Source of the DNA: Terrimonas ginsenosidimutans
GTDB taxonomy: Bacteria; Bacteroidota; Bacteroidia; Chitinophagales; Chitinophagaceae
Direction of reading: 5' to 3'
DNA: 64,000 bases
Assembly: GCF_022012415.1 (NCBI RefSeq)
Contig: NZ_JAKLTR010000015.1
Span: forward strand, 163,355 to 227,354
This document shows, piece by piece, positions 8,037 to 17,837 of this stretch (position 1 is its first letter; each line of letters begins with the position of its first letter). Position numbers and translations under genes: made by a program. The notes beneath the pieces were generated by a model. It was not told where the DNA came from. It did not search any database and saw nothing but the letters and a program-made list of their open reading frames with translations.

Positions 8037-9263
8037 TCAGGTCAAACGGCTCTCCTGATTCAGCCGTGCATTTCTATAGTAGTGAAAAACAAGAACAGTC
8101 ATAAAGAGAAGTGCCATCAGCAAAAACCGTGAGTAATACAGGTTCTGTAAAGACAGCGGGATCTTTTGCAAAAAGCCTGGCGCATTATGAACAGGGATCA
8201 GTAAAAGAACCGCCCCAACTAAATAGATCGCCGTAAGCCATTTCGGAAAAACGCGGGAGAATAGCAACTGCTGAAAGCAGATAAAAAGTAAAGGCGCCAT
8301 GAAGATAAAAGAATGCCCCCATCCCAGTGTTGAAAATACCGGGATCAATGCCATGAAGAAGGCACTGCCGGTTGCGCCAACAAATGCCCGCGACCTGTTC
8401 GTTGCAAAGAACACGATCACCACGATGAACATCGCAAGGTTTGTCGTTTTGACCCAGCCCGGGATCTGATAAACATTCGGCCATCCAAAGAACTGCTCAT
8501 TTCCCGCACCCATCCGGTACAGAAATGCAGGCAGAGACTGGTTGATGATGTGTGAACTTGTATAATTGGATAGCTCTCTTAGTTTATGCAGGTGATCCAG
8601 GTACAATTGGAATGGTAAAACGGGCAGCAGCAATAAAGCAATTCCAAGGCCGGCGACAAATGCCCATCCGATCACTATACGGCCCTGCCGGGTTCTCATC
8701 GCCCAGAAGACCAGCACTACCGGGTATAATTTGATCCATACTGCAAGTGCCAGCATAATGCCGGCGAGTACAGGCCTGGTGGGCATCAGTCGCACAAATA
8801 ACACACACAGTAGCAGAACGATCACATTGATCTGTCCCATCACCAGGTTATGAAACATCATCGCCGTACATGCGAGGAAGATGCTTACCAGGGCATTATT
8901 GATCCGGCTGGTTTTTACAGCATTCTCGGACTCCCAGATGCGCCTCCATATTTCCATTGCCAGGAAAAAAGATATAAAAACAACTGAGATGAACAGGCCG
9001 TAGGCCACTTTTAAGGGCAGTAAACTGAACAGTGAAAATAACAGGATGCATGGCGGCGGATAAAGGTATTGATCAAAACCCGGCTTCTCCATGTCATACA
9101 GCGCCGAAGGAGTGTCCCTGAACCGTAATGCCGCTTCATAGTAGATCCTGAAGTCTGCCGCCGCATCACCGGAAAATAAGGTGGGAAGCTGGTACAGGAA
9201 AAAACCAAGCCCCAATAAGGAAAGCAGTAAAATGGGTTTGTTTATAGCGGCTCTTTCTGTCAT
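8037..9263 (-). CDS. GT87-family (DUF2029) membrane mannosyltransferase-like
   Basis: A polytopic protein with about ten hydrophobic helices and a first-loop acidic residue in the segment GDAAADFRIYYEAALRF, followed by YDMEKPGFDQYLYPPP. This pattern matches GT87 (formerly DUF2029), which uses polyprenyl-phosphate sugars. I chose ATG 9263 (MTERAAINKP); a GTG 12 codons upstream at 9299 is also open, and no ribosome site decides between them. It is a single gene on the minus strand, convergent with the GT4 gene. It is one of four GT-C-type membrane proteins in the first 38 kb, pointing to heavy use of lipid-linked sugar donors. Confidence 0.75.
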   Translation of the reverse strand: MTERAAINKPILLLSLLGLGFFLYQLPTLFSGDAAADFRIYYEAALRFRDTPSALYDMEKPGFDQYLYPPPCILLFSLFSLLPLKVAYGLFISVVFISFFLAMEIWRRIWESENAVKTSRINNALVSIFLACTAMMFHNLVMGQINVIVLLLCVLFVRLMPTRPVLAGIMLALAVWIKLYPVVLVFWAMRTRQGRIVIGWAFVAGLGIALLLLPVLPFQLYLDHLHKLRELSNYTSSHIINQSLPAFLYRMGAGNEQFFGWPNVYQIPGWVKTTNLAMFIVVIVFFATNRSRAFVGATGSAFFMALIPVFSTLGWGHSFIFMAPLLFICFQQLLFSRVFPKWLTAIYLVGAVLLLIPVHNAPGFLQKIPLSLQNLYYSRFLLMALLFMTVLVFHYYRNARLNQESRLT

Positions 9264-9397
9264 AACGTAAATGTATATCCGGCCTGGAAGCTCGTTCACA
9301 CCGGCAACAATGAATGCCTGTAAATATAGTATAACATCAACAACTCTTGTAATGGATGGAGGTCTGTGTGGAAAACAGGATCATAGCAAATAAAAAA

Positions 9398-9419
9398 GGG
9401 CTGACCATTCGGTCAGCCC
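9398..9419 (-). terminator. Intrinsic terminator of the PKD giant
   Basis: GGGCTGACC / GGTCAGCCC stem with an ATTC loop, followed on the minus strand by six U residues (poly-A at 9392-9397). It lies 25 bp beyond the stop codon. The stem is nearly the same as that of the terminator at 17455-17478. Confidence 0.9.
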
Positions 9420-9443
9420 TAAGAAATCAGGTCATTATCGATC

Positions 9444-12400
9444 TTAGCGAACTTTCAGTAAAGTGATCGTCTTGGAGTTATTGATATCAACACCCACTTT
9501 CACGAAATAAGTTCCAGGAGTCAGTCGGTTGATATTAATACGCTTGTACACTACGCGCTCCTGTCTCATGAATTGTTCATGATATACTACCATTCCTTTA
9601 TTGTTATAAACGGTGATGTTGGTAGGAGCCTTCAGCGTTGTCGCAGTGATCTTAATGGTCACTACATCAGATGCCGGGTTAGGGAACAAACCAACTTCAG
9701 CCTTCTCGATCACTGCAGGTTTTACCACTACGGAAACAGTGGCTTTCGCAGTTGCACCAGAGTTGTCGGTTACTTTCAGTTCAAAAACATAAGTACCAGC
9801 TTCGAGCGCTTCAACGGTAGTCGCAGCAGCGTTAGGAGACGTGATCCTGAATGAAGCAGGGCCCGAAACCTTTGTCCATGCATAAGATGAGATCACTCCG
9901 TCCGGATCAACACCACTTCCTGTCAGTCTTACATTATCAACAGGTAAGGTGATCTCCAGGTTTGTGCCCGCATTTGCCACTGGCAGTTGGTTTGGAGCAG
10001 CTGGTGCTGCATTTACCACCACTGTCGCAGTACTCTTAGCACTTGCACCACGGTCATCCGTTACAGTCAGTTCGAACTGATACGTACCCTGAACGAGGTT
10101 GTTGATCACCGTCTGCGCCTGCGCAGGAGTAGCGATTGTAAAGGAAGCAGGTCCTGAAATCTTCGTCCACTGATATTTTACAATGCTGCCATCCTGGTCA
10201 GTACCACTGCCGGTCAACGTAACCGTTGAAGTTGGCAAAGTGATCGTTTTGTTGCCACCAGCGTTAGCTGTCGGAGCAATGTTCACAGGTGTTGGAGCCA
10301 GTATTACTTTAACAGTTACAACATCTTTCGCTGTACCGCCATTATTGTCTGTCACGGTGAGTTCGAACTGATAGTCACCTGCAGTCAGGTTATTGATCAC
10401 AGTCTGTGCCTGAGCCGGGGAAACGATAGTGAAAGTTGCAGGACCAGCGATCTTAGTCCAGGCATAGCTCACGATAGTTCCGTCAGGATCAGATCCGCTT
10501 CCGCTCAGTGTTACTGTAGAAACTGGTAGTGTGATCGTTTTATTTCCGCCACCATTTGCCGTAGGCAGTTGGTTCACTGGTGCCGGAGCCGCATTTACTG
10601 TAACAGTAACTATGTCTTTATCTACACCACCACGATCATCTGTCACAGTCATTTCAAACTGGTAAGTACCCTGAACCAGGTTATTGATCACTGTTTGTGC
10701 CTGTGTTGGAGACACGATAGTGAATGTAGCCGGACCAGAGATCTTAGCCCACTTGTAGCTTACGATAGTACCATCAGCATCTGTTCCTGAACCGGATAAT
10801 GTAACTGTCTGAACAGGGAGTGTGATCGATTTATTCGAACCGGCATTCGCCGTTGGAAGCTGGTTGGATGGCTGTGCAGCTGCATTTACTGTAACAGTCA
10901 CCAGCGCTTCATCCGTTCCGCCACGATTATCTGTAACCGTGAGTTTGAACTGGTAAGTTCCCTGAATCAGGTTATTGATCACCGTCTGAGCCTGCGTTGG
11001 AGACACGATAGTGAATGTAGCCGGACCAGAAACCTTAGTCCACTGATAGCTTACGATAGTTCCGTCAGGATCTGAACCACTACCCGCCAGTGTAACTGTT
11101 GATACAGGAAGTGTGATTGATTTATTACCACCACCGTTTGCTGTTGGCAATTGGTTGGCAGGCAAAGGTGCCGCATTTACCACAACTGTAACTGTTGCTT
11201 TGGCAACGCCGCCACGGTTGTCTGTAACAGTCAGTTCAAATTGATATGTTCCCTGAACCAGGTTATTGATCACTGTCTGGGCCTGTGTTGGAGATACGAT
11301 GGTAAATGTCGCAGGACCAGCAGTCTTCGCCCACTGATAGCTGACAACTGTGCCATCAGGATCTGTACCGCTACCACTCAGGGTAACTGTAGAAATTGGC
11401 AAGGTGATCGTTTTATTACCGCCACCATTTGCAGTTGGCAATTGGTTAGCCGGTAAAGCTGCAGCGTTCACCGTAACATTTACAGTCGCTTTTGCAATAC
11501 CACCACGGTCATCTGTTACTGTCAGTTCAAACTGGTAGGATCCCTGAACCAGGTTATTGATCACCGTTTGCGCCTGCGCAGGAGATACGATGGTAAATGT
11601 TGCAGGACCGGAGATCTTCGCCCACTGATAGCTCGCGATAGAACCATCAGCATCAGTACCGCTGCCGGTCAGGGTAACTGTCTGTATCGGCAAAGTGATC
11701 GTTTTGTTACCACCGCCATTTGCTGTAGGCAACTGGTTAGCTGGCAAAGGCGCAGCATTCACCGTAACGGTAACAACAGTTGTTCCTGATGCTCCCTGGT
11801 TATCGGTAACCGTCAGCTCAAATTTATATACACCCTGTACCAGGTTATTAATAACAGTCTGGCTTTGGGTTGGAGATACGATTGTGAAAGTATTAGGACC
11901 GGAAATTTTAGCCCAGCGATAGCTCGCGATCGTTCCATCAGCATCAATACCGCTACCGGTGAGGGTTACAGTCTGAGTTGGTAGAGTGATCGTTTTATCG
12001 CCACCACCAACAGCTGTCGGAGGAAGGTTGCCCGCTCCTATCTGTACAGTGATCGCTACCGTATCGCTGATCGTACCGTTACGTGTATCTCTCATTTGTA
12101 CACGGAAGCGATACACACCATTCACCAGGCCGGTAACTGCCGACTGATTAGCTTGAGGTGATTCTATTCTCGCCGTGTTCGGACCGGCAAGCTGGAACCA
12201 TTTCCAACCCGCGATCTGATCAAGGGAAGACGCAGTACCCGTTGCACTCAGATTGGTAGAGTTTGTTGTAACTGTTCTGTCTGCACCTGCAGATACAACA
12301 TATTTAACGAAGCTCAGGTACTGTACCGGTTGACGTGCCAGGATGCTGCGCTGTTCAGGAGCTACCTGGTCGAGACCGTTAGGATATACGCTTTCATTCT

Positions 12401-15188
12401 GTAATTGAATACCTTTTGCACCAACGAGTGATTTTTCACGGCCGTTGAAGTAAGTACTGTCTTTGTCGTCACTTGCCCACACGTAGAAGTTGAAGATCAC
12501 ACTTGACCACAATTTATTCCAGACGCGGCCGGGAGCTGGCGGAGCCAGTTCATAAGGCTTGTTGATCATGAACGCAGGGTCACCTTCATGCCATGCACCT
12601 GAATAAGGATTGCTCCAGAGTTCCTGTTTGTTATATTTCTCATCACCGGTGCCGATCTCACCATTACCATTGTCACCAATACCACGGCGAACACCTAATA
12701 CGTCGATCCAGTGGAGAGCATTAGAGCTTGATACGATCTGTTTGATCGGTTGTTTAACATCCCAAAGTGTTTTCAATGCCACAGGCTGAGCTGCCGCACT
12801 GGAACCACCCCAGTATTTATAGGCATTACCCCACGCATAAGGATAACCAGCATCCTGAGGGCCACCAGCTTCCGGAACGATCGCTACGCTGTAGTCGAGG
12901 TAACCGGTAGTAATGCTGATCGCAGGAGCAGGAAGAGTCTTTTTAACTGCTGCGGAGCTGTTCTTTGTTCTTTCCCATACTTCACCTGTTGTAGTCAGGA
13001 AAAGCACTTTACCTCCCATGGCCACGTCCTTCACTTTCATGCCTGCTGGAGAGATCTGGATTGGTTTGGTGATAACCGCAGTTCCTGGAAGGAACCCATA
13101 ATCATCGTTACCAAAATACCAGACAGTGCCATCCGCGCGGAGGAACATGTAATCATAGAAATATCCCCAGCTCTTTACTGCATCATTGATCGCACGGCCC
13201 AATGTATCGGTGCTCAGATGCGTGGTAATTGCACCACCCTGACGGTTCAGGAACACTGTACCATCCGTTGCTACCGCGAGCGTACTGTTAAACCCTGCAC
13301 TGATATTCGCAATATCTTTATTATTACCAATAGTCATGGTATCGATCCTCAACGCACTGTTCACGAATTTGTATCTGCGGATCTTGCCGTCACTGTACAA
13401 CCAGGCACATCTGTACTCTGTTGGAGCTACATCAACTACACGGAGTGAATTTCCATTGTTATTGGATGGCTGTCCATTCACAACAATGGTTACATCGCTG
13501 TAAGATGTGCCCCCTGTGCTGTTCGTTACAGTAAGTCTGAATACATAAGTTCCCGCTGTTGTTAAACCAGTTACACTGGTATTTGCCGTCGCAGGAGAGG
13601 AAATAGTTGCAGATGGTCCGCTCACTTTTGTCCAGGCATAACTGCTGACTGTAGTTCCAGCAGGAGTTGTTGCAGATCCGGTTAAAGAAGCAGTTGATGA
13701 AGGCAACGTAATAGTCGCACCACCACCTACAGTTACAACTGGAAGCTGAACTGCCGCGCTGTTCACCACAACGGTTACATCTTTATAAGAAGAACCAGTC
13801 GTATTATTCGTAACAGTAAGTCTGAAAACATAAGTTCCCGCAGTAGTCATACCGGTAATGTTGGTATTTGCAGTTGCAGGAGAAGAGATCGTTGCAGCAG
13901 GTCCGCTCACTTTTGTCCAGGCATACGTGCTGATGGTAGTGCCGGCCGGAGTTGTGGCAGATCCTGTCAAAGAAGCCGTTGAAGTAGGCAATGTAATAGT
14001 CGTGCCGCCACCCACAGTTACAACCGGAAGCTGAATCGCGGCTGCGTTCACGGTAATACTTACATTGCTGCTTACCGACAGGCCAAGAATATTTGTTACA
14101 GTAAATTTGAATACATATGTACCAACTTGCAAACCGGTTACCGCGGTGTTCTGCGCTGTTGAAGCACTGAACGTCGGAGTGTTCGGTCCGCTTTCCATCG
14201 TCCATTTGAATCCGAGAATGGGATTGCTGGAATTATAAGTTCCCGCCAGGTTAATCGTTGCCGGAACCGTTACCGTCTGTGCATTTCCCGCACTTGCAGT
14301 AAGGGTTGATGCCGGCGGAGGTTGTGAACCGCCACGGCGGATGTTCACCATCAGATCCCACAGGTTTTTTGTAGGATTGAAAAAACGGTTGGTCATCTGG
14401 AAAGGAGGATTCCAGGCTGCAGAGTTGTGATCTGCGCCAGGCACTTCATAATACCAGTATTTTTTAGGGTTATTAGCGCCGATCAGACCTAATATAGTAG
14501 AGTTGTACACTCTCGCTGTTGCAACGTGCGCATCAAGTGCTCCACAAATATTGAAACAGGCAAGGCCGTTCCGGAAAGCCGCATTGAAGTTGGCTTCATT
14601 ACCACCTTCATAACCTAATGCACTGATCGTAACGATACCAGCGAGTTGACTGCTAACAGCCTGCTCTTCTCTGGGCATACTCCAGGCACCACGTCCGCCG
14701 GCAGATAATCCACCTACCCACATACAAGTCTGATCTACGCGATATTTCGCTTTGATATCATTTAATATCCATTTCACATGAGGAAAAGAATAACTATAAC
14801 CAGTGTTTGCGGCATGTGGCGAAACAACGATGAATTTAATTTTCTCGCCCGTAACAGAATCAATGCCAAAAGGCTTCATGCCCTGAGCGATCAATTGAGG
14901 AAGAGATGTATTATTAACAATACTAATATTGTTGCCATTACCTTCTCCGGCACCATGAAGGAAGATAAAAAGGGGATATTTTTTGTTGGCATTTTCAGGC
15001 AGAAAATAATCGTCAGGATAATATATAAGAGCCTGACTATTTTGGCCCGATTGAGAAATTGGCACGTTGATTACGGTCTGATTGCCGATCACCGTCCCGA
15101 CAGGCTGAACCTGTGCATTTGTGATTGCTGCCGAGCCGAGACATAGCATAACTATGAAAGCTCGAACACTGAGTAAAATGGTTTTCAT
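9444..15188 (-). CDS. Giant secreted esterase with PKD repeats and T9SS sorting domain
   Basis: A 1914-residue exported protein. Order: signal peptide (1-25); alpha/beta-hydrolase of the PHB-depolymerase/feruloyl-esterase kind (about 40-290) with nucleophile Ser162 in GLSAGG, likely Asp219 and His254; three PKD-like domains (about 290-575); a region with RCC1-like repeated strands (about 576-955: phrases such as LAVATDGTVF, FLRADGTVWYFGN); nine more PKD-like domains (about 959-1823); and a T9SS type A C-terminal domain with GLFPNPASD and a final LLKVR. Eight of the last PKD domains are close copies, about 97 residues or 291 bp apart. The natural substrate is unknown; a polysaccharide or ester-linked acyl group is plausible given the glycan genes nearby. 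It is divergent from the T9SS protein at 15504 and ends in a clear terminator. The DNA-level tandem repeat makes copy number likely to vary between strains. Confidence 0.9.
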   Translation of the reverse strand: MKTILLSVRAFIVMLCLGSAAITNAQVQPVGTVIGNQTVINVPISQSGQNSQALIYYPDDYFLPENANKKYPLFIFLHGAGEGNGNNISIVNNTSLPQLIAQGMKPFGIDSVTGEKIKFIVVSPHAANTGYSYSFPHVKWILNDIKAKYRVDQTCMWVGGLSAGGRGAWSMPREEQAVSSQLAGIVTISALGYEGGNEANFNAAFRNGLACFNICGALDAHVATARVYNSTILGLIGANNPKKYWYYEVPGADHNSAAWNPPFQMTNRFFNPTKNLWDLMVNIRRGGSQPPPASTLTASAGNAQTVTVPATINLAGTYNSSNPILGFKWTMESGPNTPTFSASTAQNTAVTGLQVGTYVFKFTVTNILGLSVSSNVSITVNAAAIQLPVVTVGGGTTITLPTSTASLTGSATTPAGTTISTYAWTKVSGPAATISSPATANTNITGMTTAGTYVFRLTVTNNTTGSSYKDVTVVVNSAAVQLPVVTVGGGATITLPSSTASLTGSATTPAGTTVSSYAWTKVSGPSATISSPATANTSVTGLTTAGTYVFRLTVTNSTGGTSYSDVTIVVNGQPSNNNGNSLRVVDVAPTEYRCAWLYSDGKIRRYKFVNSALRIDTMTIGNNKDIANISAGFNSTLAVATDGTVFLNRQGGAITTHLSTDTLGRAINDAVKSWGYFYDYMFLRADGTVWYFGNDDYGFLPGTAVITKPIQISPAGMKVKDVAMGGKVLFLTTTGEVWERTKNSSAAVKKTLPAPAISITTGYLDYSVAIVPEAGGPQDAGYPYAWGNAYKYWGGSSAAAQPVALKTLWDVKQPIKQIVSSSNALHWIDVLGVRRGIGDNGNGEIGTGDEKYNKQELWSNPYSGAWHEGDPAFMINKPYELAPPAPGRVWNKLWSSVIFNFYVWASDDKDSTYFNGREKSLVGAKGIQLQNESVYPNGLDQVAPEQRSILARQPVQYLSFVKYVVSAGADRTVTTNSTNLSATGTASSLDQIAGWKWFQLAGPNTARIESPQANQSAVTGLVNGVYRFRVQMRDTRNGTISDTVAITVQIGAGNLPPTAVGGGDKTITLPTQTVTLTGSGIDADGTIASYRWAKISGPNTFTIVSPTQSQTVINNLVQGVYKFELTVTDNQGASGTTVVTVTVNAAPLPANQLPTANGGGNKTITLPIQTVTLTGSGTDADGSIASYQWAKISGPATFTIVSPAQAQTVINNLVQGSYQFELTVTDDRGGIAKATVNVTVNAAALPANQLPTANGGGNKTITLPISTVTLSGSGTDPDGTVVSYQWAKTAGPATFTIVSPTQAQTVINNLVQGTYQFELTVTDNRGGVAKATVTVVVNAAPLPANQLPTANGGGNKSITLPVSTVTLAGSGSDPDGTIVSYQWTKVSGPATFTIVSPTQAQTVINNLIQGTYQFKLTVTDNRGGTDEALVTVTVNAAAQPSNQLPTANAGSNKSITLPVQTVTLSGSGTDADGTIVSYKWAKISGPATFTIVSPTQAQTVINNLVQGTYQFEMTVTDDRGGVDKDIVTVTVNAAPAPVNQLPTANGGGNKTITLPVSTVTLSGSGSDPDGTIVSYAWTKIAGPATFTIVSPAQAQTVINNLTAGDYQFELTVTDNNGGTAKDVVTVKVILAPTPVNIAPTANAGGNKTITLPTSTVTLTGSGTDQDGSIVKYQWTKISGPASFTIATPAQAQTVINNLVQGTYQFELTVTDDRGASAKSTATVVVNAAPAAPNQLPVANAGTNLEITLPVDNVRLTGSGVDPDGVISSYAWTKVSGPASFRITSPNAAATTVEALEAGTYVFELKVTDNSGATAKATVSVVVKPAVIEKAEVGLFPNPASDVVTIKITATTLKAPTNITVYNNKGMVVYHEQFMRQERVVYKRININRLTPGTYFVKVGVDINNSKTITLLKVR
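9720..12030 (-). repeat. Coding tandem repeat, about eight units of 291 bp
   Basis: Phrases such as the reverse complement of GTTATTGATCAC...GTCTG and the NQLPTANGGGNK linker recur about every 291 bp (for example 11438 and 11729). Each unit encodes one PKD domain. The first and last units are more diverged than the middle ones, the usual picture for expansion by unequal recombination. Confidence 0.9.
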
Positions 15189-15503
15189 AAAGGATTAATT
15201 GAATTCTATACGGTTATACACTTAAAAGTCCACTCAAAATGCTACTTCTAAACAAATAGCTAATTATAGTAAAATTAGCAGCCAGCCAAATTGAACAATA
15301 AAAAAATAATTCACATTTTCAAAAAAGCTGTGGATATTCTGCCCCGGATTAACTTGGGTCGTTTATAACTAAAATTATGCCATAGCGCCTCGATGTAATA
15401 TTTTTTTTTCCCTACCCTAAACAGTTTAATTTTAGCACCCATCCCTACCCTATACATTACAGACTGTTTTAATCCTTGGACAAGCTAAATCAAAAAATCT
15501 GGT
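15189..15503. other. Divergent promoter region of two T9SS genes
   Basis: 315 bp, A/T-rich, with no ORF of note. It must hold the promoters for both the PKD giant (minus) and the LamG-like protein (plus). The plus-strand promoter appears to lie at 15400-15440. Confidence 0.7.
15409..15452 (+). promoter_or_regulatory. Promoter with paired operator-like direct repeat
   Basis: The 11-mer TCCCTACCCTA occurs twice, at 15409-15419 and 15442-15452, starts 33 bp apart (about three helical turns). Between them TAATTTTA at 15427-15434 fits the TAnnTTTG-type -7 box, with a T-rich -33 region at 15400-15409. One copy lies in the -33/-7 spacer and the other near the expected transcription start, as expected for a binding site of a dimeric regulator. 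Confidence 0.45.
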
Positions 15504-17432
15504 ATGAAAAGTAAACTCTACACACTTTTAACATTTTGCGGTCTTTCACTCACCGCTTTTTCACAATCCCCGGGAGGAGTCTCAGGGAACCTTACTATGT
15601 GGGTTAGGGCAAACTCCGGCGTTACTACTACAGGTACATTAGTAGATTTCTGGCAATACGTGAATGATGGTACCAAGTCTTTTTCGGGTACTGGTGGATC
15701 ACGCCCTTCTCTCGCTACTCAAACACTCAACTTCCAGCCTGCGATTGTATTTAATGATGTGCACGAATTAGTGGGACCGACCGGCGCTCTCGCTCCGATA
15801 ACTGCGGGAAATGATGCATATGCGATCTTCGGCGTATGGAATACAAACAGCTCCAAAAACCTGCAGCGTATATGGTCGCAAACCGACGTTGCTACACCAG
15901 GATCAGGAACAAGCCTCTGGATGTTCAGTAATAGTGGAACCAATCCTTTATATGGCAACCAGGCAGAGATTGGTCCATTTATACAAGGCATCGCAGCTCC
16001 TTATCCTGTCAATGGAAGATGGAGCGTCAGCCAGGTCAATGTTCTTGCGCAGAATTCGAACGATGTAGAGATAATTGATAACCGTAATATCTCCGTAGCA
16101 CCGGCGATTGCTTTTTCAGATAACTCGAATGCAAATGGTCAGGGTGTTCGCACACTATCCACACTTACTAATATTATCGGCCAAAGAAGCCCTGGTGTAC
16201 AAGGGGGAGAAGGTTTTGTAGGTGATCTTTCTGAATTGATCGTGTTTAATCGTCCGATCTCCGGCACAGAAAGGAGTCAGGTTTTTTCTTACCTGGCTCT
16301 CAAATACGGTCTCACTTTACACACAAACCTGATCACTTCCGGTGGCACTCCTGTAACTGTATGGAACACCACTACCAACACGGGATATGATAACGATGTA
16401 TTTGGTATCGGCCAGGACAATGGCTCAGACCTGCTCATTACCCAATCCAATAGTGAAGTAACAGGCTTAGGAAACGGCTCTGGTAAAGCAAGCGCAGAGA
16501 ATGTTGTGATCAACACTCCATCCGGCCTTGGCAACGGAGAATTCCTGATCGTTGGTCATAATAACGCTGCTACCGGCACAGTGCAGAACGACGCACTTGT
16601 ACCCACATCCCTCGCAGGCTCAAGCCGCCTCTCCCGTCAGTGGAAAGTGCAGCATACCGGCGATGTTGGAACCGTGTCTGTGGCTTTTGATCTGAACGGA
16701 CTGGGTATCTCTACTGCTACTGTATCAGATTTCCGATTGATCGTTGACGCTGATGGCGATGGTAACTTCCAGACAGGTACACAGCGCTATTATAACGCAA
16801 CGATCGCAGGCAGCATCGTTACTTTCGCTGGCGTTACACTTAACGACGGCGAGATCTTCAGCATGAGCACTGATATCGTTGGTATCGTTCTTCCTGTAAC
16901 CTGGAAATCATTCTCTGCTACCGAAGTGAACGGCAAAGCTCAGCTGAAATGGGAAGTTGGTGACGTAGAAAGATCCAAACACTACGAGATCCAGTACTCT
17001 ACCAACAGCACTGATTTCTCAACAGTTGGTGTGGTTGCTCAAAACGGCCCTGCTACAAGCTTCAGCTATACTTACCAGGGAGAACTTGCTCCGGGTGCGA
17101 ACTACTTCCGCATCCGCCAGGTGGACTTTGACGGGCAGTATGTTTACAGCAGGATCGCTGAACTTCAGGGTAAAGGCGAACTCAGCCTTAGCCTGGTTAA
17201 CACCATTGTGTCCAGCAATGCACTGAACATCAAAGTAAAAACTGCAAACGAACTGCAATTGAACCTGGAAGTTTGGACAAATGCAGGCTATAAAGTGTTC
17301 AGCAGACAGCAAACCGTCAGCAACGGATTAAACAATATCCAACTGGATGTCAGCAGCCTTCCAAAAGGTAACTACATTCTGCAGATGCGCACTGGCAGCC
17401 AGACACAAAGCGCCAAATTCATCAAGCAGTAA
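15504..17432 (+). CDS. T9SS-exported LamG-like surface protein
   Basis: A 642-residue secreted protein. It has a signal peptide (MKSKLYTLLTFCGLSLTAFSQ) and an N-terminal concanavalin/LamG-like part (about 25-270: phrases LTMWVRANSGV, FNRPISGTERSQVFSYLALKYG). Next come a middle domain common in Bacteroidota surface proteins (about 280-460, with RQWKVQHTGDVGTVSVAFDL), an FN3-like segment starting LPVTWKSFSA (about 465-555), and a T9SS type A C-terminal domain ending SAKFIKQ. No catalytic motif is recognised, so an adhesin or structural cell-surface role is likely. It is divergent from the PKD esterase, shares its promoter region and is followed by an intrinsic terminator, so it is monocistronic. 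Confidence 0.85.
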   Translation: MKSKLYTLLTFCGLSLTAFSQSPGGVSGNLTMWVRANSGVTTTGTLVDFWQYVNDGTKSFSGTGGSRPSLATQTLNFQPAIVFNDVHELVGPTGALAPITAGNDAYAIFGVWNTNSSKNLQRIWSQTDVATPGSGTSLWMFSNSGTNPLYGNQAEIGPFIQGIAAPYPVNGRWSVSQVNVLAQNSNDVEIIDNRNISVAPAIAFSDNSNANGQGVRTLSTLTNIIGQRSPGVQGGEGFVGDLSELIVFNRPISGTERSQVFSYLALKYGLTLHTNLITSGGTPVTVWNTTTNTGYDNDVFGIGQDNGSDLLITQSNSEVTGLGNGSGKASAENVVINTPSGLGNGEFLIVGHNNAATGTVQNDALVPTSLAGSSRLSRQWKVQHTGDVGTVSVAFDLNGLGISTATVSDFRLIVDADGDGNFQTGTQRYYNATIAGSIVTFAGVTLNDGEIFSMSTDIVGIVLPVTWKSFSATEVNGKAQLKWEVGDVERSKHYEIQYSTNSTDFSTVGVVAQNGPATSFSYTYQGELAPGANYFRIRQVDFDGQYVYSRIAELQGKGELSLSLVNTIVSSNALNIKVKTANELQLNLEVWTNAGYKVFSRQQTVSNGLNNIQLDVSSLPKGNYILQMRTGSQTQSAKFIKQ

Positions 17433-17837
17433 AAAGCACTTATATCTTACTTGTGAGGCTGACCATAAGGTCAGCCTCTTTTTTTACCCAACTATTGGCC
17501 ACGTGTACCAGACAGGCGCCCATTGCTGCCAACCACTAAAAATCCCGCTCTTCCCTAAACAATCTCGATTAGTTTTATTATCATTGACGCGGAAAATCGC
17601 CGAAAGAAACTTGAATACCAATACTTTAACTTATCCCTGTCTGCGCCCCGGCGTTATTGGCCTCCCTGCCCGTATAATACCGGTCACGTCTATACGTTTA
17701 CAGGTAAACAAAAAAAACTTTCAGTTTGCTTTTGCACATCCTGATTTTCTGAATCATATTTACATCCGGAAAATAGCGCCATCAAACATCACGCAGCTTT
17801 CCCGTTCTCCTTTCAACCAAAACCTTTCCCATCCATA
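17433..17837. other. Spacer between T9SS gene and GT14 operon
   Basis: 405 bp. It contains the terminator at 17455-17485 and then about 350 bp without a believable gene; a 163-codon open frame crossing it is out of frame with the upstream gene's real frame and has no family character. The promoter of the GT14-MBOAT operon should lie in the last 120 bp, where A/T-rich sequence (TTTGCTTTTGC, TCATATTTAC) is seen. Confidence 0.5.
17455..17485 (+). terminator. Intrinsic terminator of the LamG-like T9SS gene
   Basis: GAGGCTGACC / GGTCAGCCTC perfect 10-bp stem with an ATAA loop, followed by seven T residues. It begins 22 bp after the stop codon. Confidence 0.95.
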
